Assembly (NCBI GenBank): GCA_029256325.1
Contig: JAQSYD010000026.1
Coordinates: forward strand, 1-64,000
Reading direction: 5' to 3'
From: Clostridia bacterium
GTDB taxonomy: Bacteria > Bacillota > Clostridia > Lutisporales > Lutisporaceae
DNA: 64,000 nt
Below the pieces are notes generated by a model. It did no database searches, had not been told where the DNA came from, and saw only the letters and a program-made list of their open reading frames with translations. Shown one piece after another: positions 1 to 7,114 of this stretch (the stretch's first letter is position 1; the number at the start of each line of letters is the position of its first letter). The position numbers and the translations under genes are program-made.

Positions 1-768
1 ATTTACTCTACTTATCACTGAATAAGCCGGAAAGTATACTGCTTTTATCGTCAAAGGCCCCAGCACCATAATGTTTCTAAAAGCTAAAAATATGATCACT
101 GAACCTGACCAAAGCAATGCAGGAATATACACTTTGGAGGCAGAATTTTTATGGGGCAATGCAGAAAAAATCATCATAAACACAACTGCTTCTCCAAAAG
201 GAAAGGTTATGGAAGAAAGAACTCCGGACAATGCTTTTCCAACGCCGTTTCCCATGATTGGCAAAAGATTATCTATATCCATGCTTGGGATTACAAGCAA
301 GCTAAATAAAACTACCAATACCATTACGAATATTATAAAATATTCAGCGCATTTAGCCATGGTCTCAATGCCTGCCTTAGCACCCCACATACATAGTAAT
401 CCAAACATAATAACAGGTACGATTGCAGGAGTTTCAGGCAATGCTACCGTACTGATGAATTCTCCGAAGTTCCTAAGAACCAAGGCGCCCAAATGAAATG
501 TAAACCATATATAAAGAAGACCTACAAGCTTGCCAAAGAACTTCCCAAAATTCAGTTCTAATATTTCAAATAAATCTCTGCCCGGAAACAAGGATAGGAT
601 TCTTGAAAATACCAAATAGAGAGGTATCGATAATATTACAGCTGCTGTGATGGATATCCACATATCCCGCCCTGCTTCTCCGCCCGTACCCATAATAAGT
701 GTGCTGCCAAATATAAACAGCACCATCAGCTTTATGCCCTGCATATTTGATATTGTTTCTTTGTTCAA
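1..768 (-). CDS. gerKB: Spore germination protein GerKB/GerAB family (partial, runs off window start)
   Basis: This is the B subunit of a GerA-type germinant receptor, an inner-membrane permease-like protein of the APC superfamily that senses germinants in the spore. The ORF track misses it because the 3' end lies outside the window. Reading the minus strand gives about 256 codons of strongly hydrophobic sequence starting NKETISNMQGIKLMVLFIFG, with GerAB hallmarks such as FPGRDLFEILE and SSITFPFGEAVVFMMIFS. I chose the TTG at 768 because AAGGGG sits 7 nt upstream. An in-frame ATG at 774 is too close to that ribosome binding site. It is the last gene of the operon gerKA, gerKC (broken), small membrane gene, gerKB. 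Confidence 0.9.
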   Translation of the reverse strand, partial: MNKETISNMQGIKLMVLFIFGSTLIMGTGGEAGRDMWISITAAVILSIPLYLVFSRILSLFPGRDLFEILELNFGKFFGKLVGLLYIWFTFHLGALVLRNFGEFISTVALPETPAIVPVIMFGLLCMWGAKAGIETMAKCAEYFIIFVMVLVVLFSLLVIPSMDIDNLLPIMGNGVGKALSGVLSSITFPFGEAVVFMMIFSALPHKNSASKVYIPALLWSGSVIIFLAFRNIMVLGPLTIKAVYFPAYSVISRVN

Positions 769-784
769 ATGCATTCCCCTTCTT

Positions 785-994
785 TCATTCTCCAATTATA
801 GCTAAGATAAACTGTTTTATCGGCACAGCAGGACTAGGCATCTCTTTCACATATCCACTTGCTATGCCGATTGCACAGGAAAGTGTCATAAGCGTAAAAT
901 AAACGATTAGTTTTACTTTATCCTGTTTATGATAAGTAGCCTTCAAATCTATAATCGAGGTAATTGCATAGGATAAAATCATCATAAAAAACAT
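785..994 (-). CDS. Small two-helix membrane protein of the ger operon (GerD-gene-like)
   Basis: A 69-residue protein with two predicted membrane helices (about residues 2-14 and 27-46). It lies between the C and B subunit genes of the germinant receptor operon, 2 nt after the gerKC stop. The second ger operon in this window has a small membrane ORF in the same position (20945-21151). Short membrane 'D' genes are known in some Bacillus ger operons, where they modulate germination. That function here is an inference from position and size, since I see no recognisable domain. Confidence 0.7.
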   Translation of the reverse strand: MFFMMILSYAITSIIDLKATYHKQDKVKLIVYFTLMTLSCAIGIASGYVKEMPSPAVPIKQFILAIIGE

Positions 995-996
995 GC

Positions 997-2099
997 TTAC
1001 TCTCCTACCTTCAAGGGTGTTCTGGTTGTTGCACTTCCGTTTATCTCAATATTTATATTTACATCCAATTCCAACTCTGCAAAAAACTCATCCCAATGTT
1101 CCTTTATTTGATTCCACACAGCAGGCATTTTCATTTCTATACGCCTTCCAAAGCCGAATACATCTGCATTATATTGATCTCTCGCTATGAAATACATGGA
1201 CATAATGTCTTTTTCCATTTGCTCTTTGGCAGCTTTTATAAGGGTCTGCTTTCCTGCACTGCTTATGAAATCAGTAGTTCCGGCAATTTCTCCAATAACA
1301 GTATCCAAATCAATATCTGCTTTTATTTTTAGCACTTCATTCTCAACAATGGGCGTAATTTTTGTCTTGCTTTTATAAACTTCTAAAGTAACATCATCTC
1401 CCGCTTCTCCTACATCGTATGGTTTTCATCTAAGGTACCGATCATCTTGCCATCCTTAAAAATAGCAGTTCCACCAACTTGCGGCGTCTTCAGTCCGTGC
1501 TGCTCAACCAATCGAACCATAGGTAAAACTGGGGAAACTTGTTTATAAAACAGTCTGTCAAAAAACTCAAATAATTCGATAAACGGAAATCTCGACGTAG
1601 CTTTCTGAGATCTCATGGTATCATCTAATTGAAAGGAAACGATAGGCTTAAGAAGTCCCTTACCACGCAAAATCTCTCCTGCAGTTTTTTCCGTAGAAAT
1701 CAACAGCCAGGTATCTTCCCTCGCTTCTGCATCTCTAAATAAAAAATCCAAGTATTTCACGATATCCACTCTAGCAATTTCTTCGCTAATGACGATCACC
1801 TTGGCGTGACTCCAATAGATCTTTTTGCCTTCCTTGGATATGGCACTTCTGACTGCTTCAAAGAAGGTCTCCCCATCCGATTCAATGTAAACCGGTTCAT
1901 AGCTTACTTGACCGTCTCCCCCAATATTCACCACTTCAATGGTAATATGAATTGTCCCATCTTCATTTCTGTCTACAGCTGCACCTGCAGCAATAGCCAA
2001 ACTTTCTACCTCTCTATAATTCCAGCAGCCTGTAAAAACAATACAGCTGCATATAAGCATCATTATAAATAATACAGCTCTATTTTTTCTCAACTTCAT
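997..2099 (-). pseudogene. gerKC: Germinant receptor lipoprotein GerKC/GerAC, frameshifted with an internal loss
   Basis: The two ORFs 1410-2150 and 997-1335 are the N- and C-terminal parts of one GerAC-family lipoprotein. The start is the ATG at 2099, giving signal peptide MKLRKNRAVLFIMMLICS and lipobox FTGC. The N-terminal frame ends at ...GTLDENHTM then TAG at about 1410. The C-terminal frame is open upstream of its first ATG and reads DVGEAGDDVTLEVYKSKTKITP. Aligned to the intact GerKC at 19760-20935, about 16 residues are missing between DENHT and VTLEV. This points to a deletion of about 47 or 49 bp that changes frame, rather than a single-base error. The receptor from this operon is probably non-functional unless another C subunit substitutes. 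A local assembly error cannot be excluded. Confidence 0.85.
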
Positions 2100-3576
2100 C
2101 ACCGGTCCCTGTCTTATCTGCTGCCCTTTGCACATTTTGCTGCGCAACAAGCTTAGGTCTGGTTTTCATTTTCTGCCAGGGCGCTCTTACTACAACATCT
2201 TTTGCATCGGCAGGCTTTAGGCTGGCAATATTAATCATGTAAGGGATACCAAAGGACCTTAAGGAGGCTAAATGTATAAACATGCCAATTACGCCAAAAA
2301 GATATCCATATAGTCCAATAAAAGAGGCAGCCAGCAGAAAAACAAGCCTAGTCAATATCAATTCACCCTGCATTTTGGGAATAGCATAGCTTGTAATTCC
2401 CGTTAGGGCTGCAACTATAATCATTGGTGCGCTTACGAGTTTAGCTTCCACTGCCGCCTGCCCGATGACCAAGGCTCCTACGATACTTATCGTCTGACCT
2501 ATAACGGATGGAATTCTTACACTGGTCTCCCGAAGCAGCTCAAAAACAAATAGCATTAACACAGCTTCAACAATGGTTGGAAAAGGCACATTCTGTCTGG
2601 AGCTGGAAATACTCAGTAGCAGCTGCGTGGGAACCATCTCTTGATGAAAGGTAATCAAGGCTATATATATGGCGGGCACACTGGAGGCTAAGAAAAAGCT
2701 AAACCATCTTATGATTCTGTTAAAGGTTGCAAAATAAAAATTATTGTAATAATCCTCACTGGCATTAAAATACTCAACAAAAATAAAAGGTACAGTAATG
2801 GCAATAGGTGTTCCGTCACAAAATATAGCAATTCTTCCTTCCAAGAGCTTACCGGCCATCACATCAGGACGTTCGGTGTCTCCAACCGTCTTAAAGGGTG
2901 TTGTGGGCGTATCCTTTATCAATTCCTGAATATATCCCACATCTAAAATCCCATCCATATTAATTTTATCAAGGCGCTGCTCTACCTCTTCCACCAATTT
3001 CTTGTCTACAATATTATCAATAAAACAAATGCAGATTTTTGTTCTGGTTTCAGTACCAATTTCTCTAAATCGCAATTTTAGATTTGCAGTCTTCAGTTTT
3101 CTCCGCAAAAGAACAATATTGGTGCTTATATTCTCTGTAAAGCCTTCTCTAGGTCCAGACACAGTCTTCTCTGAATCAGGCTCGCTGACTGCTCGCTCAA
3201 CAAAATCCACAGTATCGATGATGATGGCTTTGTCAAAATCATTTACAAACAAGGCTGTATGCCCTGACAACAGATCTTGAATGATATCTTCCAGTTTATT
3301 TTTTTGATATACATTCGCTGCAGATATTACTTCCTTAGACAATGTATTTATCATTTGATTGATATCTAGATCATCACTTAAATCTGAATCTGCAACCGGT
3401 TTTATTATCTGATCATGAATGGAATTCTTATCTGCCATTCCTTCTACAAATACAATGCAAAACTCAATAGTCGGGTCTTTTTTGCAGCAAAAATCTCTGA
3501 ATGCAAAGGTTTCATCCTTGTCAAACATTGCTTTTAATTCACTCAAATTGCTCTTCTGCGCTTCCATCTTATTCAT
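2080..3576 (-). CDS. gerKA: Spore germination protein GerKA/GerAA family
   Basis: The A subunit of a GerA-type germinant receptor, 498 aa. It has an N-terminal soluble GerA domain (FCIVFVEGMADK near residue 40, EGFTENISTNIVLLRRK near 145, TERPDVMAGKLLEGR near 255) followed by a membrane domain from about residue 285 (YIALITFHQEMVP, QTISIVGALVIGQAAVEAKL, HLASLRSFGIPYM). The track start is a TTG. The ATG at 3576 is preferred because AGGAG lies 6 nt upstream. The 3' end overlaps the start of gerKC by 20 nt, as expected for translational coupling. All family landmarks are present and the length is normal. Confidence 0.93.
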   Translation of the reverse strand: MNKMEAQKSNLSELKAMFDKDETFAFRDFCCKKDPTIEFCIVFVEGMADKNSIHDQIIKPVADSDLSDDLDINQMINTLSKEVISAANVYQKNKLEDIIQDLLSGHTALFVNDFDKAIIIDTVDFVERAVSEPDSEKTVSGPREGFTENISTNIVLLRRKLKTANLKLRFREIGTETRTKICICFIDNIVDKKLVEEVEQRLDKINMDGILDVGYIQELIKDTPTTPFKTVGDTERPDVMAGKLLEGRIAIFCDGTPIAITVPFIFVEYFNASEDYYNNFYFATFNRIIRWFSFFLASSVPAIYIALITFHQEMVPTQLLLSISSSRQNVPFPTIVEAVLMLFVFELLRETSVRIPSVIGQTISIVGALVIGQAAVEAKLVSAPMIIVAALTGITSYAIPKMQGELILTRLVFLLAASFIGLYGYLFGVIGMFIHLASLRSFGIPYMINIASLKPADAKDVVVRAPWQKMKTRPKLVAQQNVQRAADKTGTGDEVEKK

Positions 3577-3682
3577 ATGCCGCTCCTGCAAACTCTAAGG
3601 TTGTAATCTCTATTTATTATCTTGATTTTGCAGTAAAGTTATACAAAAAATGAAACTTATAGCATTGCAAGAGTAAGAACAA

Positions 3683-3729
3683 AAGTGCACCTCCAAAATT
3701 AGATGCATCTAACATTTGGAGGTGCACTT
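3683..3729 (-). terminator. Rho-independent terminator of the MATE gene
   Basis: A 15-bp perfect stem (AAGTGCACCTCCAAA / TTTGGAGGTGCACTT) is followed on the minus strand by TTTTGTTC. It lies between the MATE stop codon and the gerKA promoter region. Confidence 0.85.
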
Positions 3730-3781
3730 CACAATAGCTCTTCTATTGTAGAAATATAATCAGTTTTTAATTGATTTACTA

Positions 3782-5032
3782 CTAATTTGGGTTGGCTTGC
3801 ATACTTTGATGCTTATCATCTAAATGTCTTAACTCATAGAACAAAAACAAGCCTGTTATAACAGAAGAAACAATATCTGAAAGAGGTCCTGCGTACAGCA
3901 CTCCTTCTAATCCGAAATATCCCGGTAGAATAAGCATAGCAGGGATCAATATCAATACTTGTCTCGACAGGCTTAACAATCCTGCCTGCAATGGCTTTCC
4001 AACTGCTTGGAAGTAGTTGGAGGAAACAATCTGGAAGCCTATGATTGGCATGAATATTAAAAACACCCTTAAGGCATGAGCACCAAAAGCAATCAATTCA
4101 GGATCCTTCGCATTGAAAATTGATATCAATTGTGTCGAGAACAGTCTTGTTACAATAAAACCAAAGATAACCAGGGTTGTGGCTGCAAATATTCCCAGCT
4201 TCAAGGCTTCTTTTACACGGTCATATTTATGTGCACCATAGTTGTAGCCAATGATAGGCTGTACCCCTTGGTTTATTCCAAATATCGGCATCAAGAACAG
4301 CATCGTGATGCTCATGACTGCACTCATGCCAGACACCGCTACGTCCCCACCATACACTGAAAGGCTTCTATTCATGATAGCATTCAATATGCTTGCAGCA
4401 AACTGCATCAAAAATGGTGCTGCACCAATAGCTACAATTTTACCAATAACCGCAATCTTTAGCTTAAAATTCTTAACCTGCAGCTTAAGAATACCTTTAC
4501 CATATAAAAAGTGATAAAGCACCCATGCTGCAGAAACAGCTTGTGATAATATGGTCGCATAAGCCGCTCCTGCTATACCCCAATTAAAAACAAATATGAA
4601 CAGCGGGTCTAAAATTGTATTTAGTATTGCTCCTATCAGCATGGTAACCATAGCTATTTTAGGATTTCCTTCTGAGCGAATAAAATTATTCATACCCATA
4701 CCAACTGATTGAAAAATTGCACCAAAAAGTATGATTCTCATATACTCCCTTGCATAGGGTAGTACGGCTTCACTGGCTCCAAATGATCTCAATAAAGGAT
4801 CTAAAAACATCAAGCCAAAGAACGCTATGATAGCAGGAAGCACCACCAATAATACCAGGGGAAAGCCGATGGCTGCTCCCGCTATCCCGTTGGAGCCCAC
4901 TCCATTTCCTATAAATATTCTATCGACGATATTATATAAGGCATTCACCAGCATGCCTATTATTGCAGGTATTGAAAACTTGACTAATAAATTTAATACC
5001 TTTTCTTCACCTAATTGCTTTGATTTATCCAA
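3782..5032 (-). CDS. MATE family multidrug efflux transporter (MepA-like)
   Basis: A twelve-helix Na+ or H+ antiporter of the MATE family that exports cationic drugs. Two MatE repeats are visible, with motifs such as ALYNIVDRIFIGNGVGSNGIA, FGASEAVLPYAREYMRI and NYFQAVGKPLQAGLLSL. The track start (ATG 5056) contains AAGGGGG inside the frame. The TTG at 5032 lies 7 nt after it and gives MDKSKQLGEEKVLNLL, a typical N-terminus, so I use it (416 aa). It is downstream of and co-oriented with a marR gene, 78 nt away, which matches the usual marR-efflux pairing. Confidence 0.92.
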   Translation of the reverse strand: MDKSKQLGEEKVLNLLVKFSIPAIIGMLVNALYNIVDRIFIGNGVGSNGIAGAAIGFPLVLLVVLPAIIAFFGLMFLDPLLRSFGASEAVLPYAREYMRIILFGAIFQSVGMGMNNFIRSEGNPKIAMVTMLIGAILNTILDPLFIFVFNWGIAGAAYATILSQAVSAAWVLYHFLYGKGILKLQVKNFKLKIAVIGKIVAIGAAPFLMQFAASILNAIMNRSLSVYGGDVAVSGMSAVMSITMLFLMPIFGINQGVQPIIGYNYGAHKYDRVKEALKLGIFAATTLVIFGFIVTRLFSTQLISIFNAKDPELIAFGAHALRVFLIFMPIIGFQIVSSNYFQAVGKPLQAGLLSLSRQVLILIPAMLILPGYFGLEGVLYAGPLSDIVSSVITGLFLFYELRHLDDKHQSMQANPN

Positions 5033-5110
5033 GTTGTTTCCCCCTTCAAACTCCATTTGATTGCTGAATATTTTTTGTAAATCTCTTTATTAAATACATG
5101 ACCTTGCTCC

Positions 5111-5566
5111 CTAAGAATCTAAGTTTTCAATCATTCTCATTAAATACTGCTTCAACTGCTCAACCTCATTCTCACCAAAGCCTTTTGTGGCTTTTTCCAA
5201 GGTGCTCTCGCTTAAATGCTCTAGCTTCGGTATCAGTCCCTTTGCCTTGTCAGTGAGAAGTATGATTTGAGACCGCCCATCCTTTGGGTTAGAAATTCTA
5301 TATGCCCAGCCCTGCTTAACCAATTTTTCTACCATACAGGAAACAGTTGGCCTATCCGCACGCAACCTTTCTGCTATAGCTGCAGGCGTAAGCTTAAGCA
5401 GTCTTTCTTCATCATTGCCGCACATCTTTTCATTTATGCAAATATCTCGAATCAAGCCCCACTGCGTCGAGGTTATACCTAACTCTGCCAAGGAATGATT
5501 TAAATCCCATTTCGTCATCCTAGCTGCTTTATTGACTAAATATCCCAAATTGTTACTGTAGTCCAT
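5111..5566 (-). CDS. MarR family transcriptional regulator
   Basis: A 151-aa winged-helix regulator. MarR features include an N-terminal dimer helix (LGYLVNKAARMTKWDLN), the helix-turn-helix LTPAAIAERLRADRPTVSCMVEKL and the wing RISNPKDGRSQIILLT. The ATG at 5566 has GGGAGG 6 nt upstream, and the longer track frame has no such site. Two palindromes in its promoter region (5594-5643) suggest autoregulation and control of the MATE gene downstream. The ligand is unknown. Confidence 0.92.
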   Translation of the reverse strand: MDYSNNLGYLVNKAARMTKWDLNHSLAELGITSTQWGLIRDICINEKMCGNDEERLLKLTPAAIAERLRADRPTVSCMVEKLVKQGWAYRISNPKDGRSQIILLTDKAKGLIPKLEHLSESTLEKATKGFGENEVEQLKQYLMRMIENLDS

Positions 5567-5593
5567 GCTAAACCTCCCTTGTTTGAGATCCAT

Positions 5594-5643
5594 ATAGTTA
5601 GTATGCTAACTATTAATAACAATATGATTAGTATACTAACTAT
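5594..5643. promoter_or_regulatory. Two MarR-type operators
   Basis: ATAGTTAGTATGCTAACTAT (5594-5613) and GATTAGTATACTAACTAT (5626-5643) are two near-perfect palindromes sharing the core TTAGTAT-CTAA. They sit just upstream of the marR start, 32 bp centre to centre (three helical turns). Binding by the adjacent MarR is inferred. Confidence 0.75.
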
Positions 5644-5700
5644 AATATGTTTATGCAATAGTCATTCATTATTTTATGCAGCTTTTCATTTTATCAAACG

Positions 5701-5736
5701 TATACTAGCAGATTTTTCCATAAATCTGCTAGTATA
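5701..5736. repeat. Perfect 15-bp inverted repeat in the 5' leader of the DUF2935 gene
   Basis: TATACTAGCAGATTT, a 6-nt loop, then AAATCTGCTAGTATA. No T-run follows on either strand. It ends 31 nt before the TTG start of the plus-strand gene, so it is either an operator or an mRNA leader hairpin. Confidence 0.7.
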
Positions 5737-5767
5737 TAGCGTATATTGTATTTAAGGAGGTATTTAT

Positions 5768-6517
5768 TTGAATATCAAAGATGAGTTGCTGTTTTGGACG
5801 AGTATTATGAAAGATCATGCTAATTTCCAAGTAGATGCATTCGCGCCAAAGGAAGAAGTGTATATTGAAAACTCCACGTATTATATGAATTTCTTTAGTC
5901 AAATTCATGAAGAAATTGAGGGCTCAGATAATCTTAATCAAATATATCCCAAGCTGTTACACAGTCTGAGATGCTTTATCGATTACAAAAGAACGATATT
6001 AAAAAACCAACTCACCTGCAGTATCGCCATTAACCTGCCGCCTACAGCCATTAATCACCAAATAAACGAGGCGAATCAATTTTTGATGGTTTTTTCCAGC
6101 CCGGCTCCGGAGCATATGGATAAAAACATGCGTACGATGCTATTCTCTGAGCAGTTAAAGCTTTGGGCTGCTGACAGCGCAGGTCATGCTGCATTGATGA
6201 CCTCTTTTCTGGAGCCTGTAGAGGGAACCTATATCCAACAAGCTTTAAATTTCAAGATGAGTTTTGAGAAGCTTACAATTAAAGCCTCTGAGCTGCAGAT
6301 GATGCTCATGTACACTGATCTGGAAAATGGGACGCTCATGCAGCTCGGGCAAGAGGAAATAGAGTATATGACGGACTTCATCCGCTTCTGTGAAAAAATC
6401 AAAGAGCTTCGCCAAGCATGCAAGGTCATGGCTCAAGGTACCTTTACCCCATTGGTACCGGATCACTTTATCAGAGAGCACATGCACTGGATTATGAAAA
6501 TCAAGGAATATCAATAG
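5768..6517 (+). CDS. DUF2935 domain protein (hemerythrin-like helical bundle)
   Basis: A 249-aa soluble helical protein. The N-terminal DELLFWTSIMKDHANF is the DUF2935 signature (FW..IM..H), and the second half repeats it loosely. The family is uncharacterised. Its conserved His/Glu positions in a helical bundle suggest metal binding, which is an inference. Translation starts at a TTG with AAGGAGG 7 nt upstream. A 15-bp hairpin lies in its leader and a hairpin overlaps its end. It faces a convergent hemerythrin gene and opens the stress block. Confidence 0.85.
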   Translation: MNIKDELLFWTSIMKDHANFQVDAFAPKEEVYIENSTYYMNFFSQIHEEIEGSDNLNQIYPKLLHSLRCFIDYKRTILKNQLTCSIAINLPPTAINHQINEANQFLMVFSSPAPEHMDKNMRTMLFSEQLKLWAADSAGHAALMTSFLEPVEGTYIQQALNFKMSFEKLTIKASELQMMLMYTDLENGTLMQLGQEEIEYMTDFIRFCEKIKELRQACKVMAQGTFTPLVPDHFIREHMHWIMKIKEYQ

Positions 6518-6541
6518 CGGGATGATTTAATCTCATCCCGC
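6517..6541. terminator. Hairpin between convergent genes
   Basis: GCGGGATGA / TCATCCCGC with a 7-nt loop, between the stops of the DUF2935 and hemerythrin genes. There is no clear T-run on either side, so it is a bidirectional hairpin of moderate confidence. Confidence 0.55.
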
Positions 6542-6546
6542 CTCTG

Positions 6547-6954
6547 CTACAGCAATACATATAATTCCTTATCTTCTCTGCTTATTCTGTTTTCCAAGGC
6601 TTCTACTATACCCTTCGTATCACTTATGTATGCATCAACATTGGTTAAGATTCTTGAGCTTATATTATACTTTACCTTATATGCTGTAAAAACCTGTGAC
6701 AAGTTTCCCATTTCCTTCGAAAAACGTTCTGCGATTTCTTTTACCTTTGCATCATTTCCTTCCAGCAGCCTTGGATATAAGCTATCATCCTCTGATATCA
6801 GATGTATTCTCAATTTTCCTGCGAGAAAGCTTATATTTTGAGCCAAATGAGAAGCCTCTGACCTTACTTTGCTTTCCTGTAAGTGATTCTTTAGAAAGTC
6901 TATCATCTCTCTTATTTCTTTATGCTGTCTTATCAAATCATTTTTATTTGCCAT
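6547..6954 (-). CDS. Hemerythrin domain-containing protein
   Basis: A 135-aa four-helix protein with the hemerythrin HHE iron-binding pattern. It has HKEIREMIDFL near residue 11 and LRIHLISEDDSLYPRLL near residue 50, where His and Glu/Asp ligands hold a di-iron site. Such proteins bind O2 or NO, or protect Fe-S enzymes. The start has GGAG 11 nt upstream. Its promoter carries a TGTGA-N6-TCATA palindrome 29.5 bp from a perfect TATAAT, shared with three other di-iron genes in the window. Its own substrate cannot be told from sequence. Confidence 0.88.
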   Translation of the reverse strand: MANKNDLIRQHKEIREMIDFLKNHLQESKVRSEASHLAQNISFLAGKLRIHLISEDDSLYPRLLEGNDAKVKEIAERFSKEMGNLSQVFTAYKVKYNISSRILTNVDAYISDTKGIVEALENRISREDKELYVLL

Positions 6955-6996
6955 TTTATATACTCCTGCAATCTTTCGTATTATTTGTTATGTTTA

Positions 6997-7039
6997 ATTA
7001 TATAGATGAGAAATAAATATGCCTATGATTTGAATCACA
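6997..7039 (-). promoter_or_regulatory. Crp/Fnr-type activator site and -10 box of the hemerythrin gene
   Basis: On the minus strand TGTGATTCAAATCATA (7039-7024) is followed by TATAAT (7002-6997). The palindrome centre is 29.5 bp from the first base of the -10, which places it near -41.5 for a start about 7 nt beyond the -10. Confidence 0.8.
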
Positions 7040-7073
7040 TTTATCCAAGTTTTCCATCATAAATTTTCCAATA

Positions 7074-7110
7074 AAAAATGCTCAACCAAACTGATTGGCT
7101 GAGCATTTTT
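7074..7110 (-). terminator. Rho-independent terminator of the cooS-like gene
   Basis: The stem AAAAATGCTCA...TGAGCATTTTT, with inner CCAA/TTGG pairs, lies just after the stop codon at 7115. A T-run follows on the minus strand. Confidence 0.85.
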
Positions 7111-7114
7111 GTTA

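Noticed and set aside
71-496. Plus-strand ORF of 141 aa
   Set aside because: It is the antisense shadow of the GerKB gene that reads from 768 to the window start on the minus strand.
1410-1440. TAG in gerKC as another recoded stop
   Set aside because: The downstream half is in a different frame with residues missing, so a deletion explains it and stop readthrough does not.
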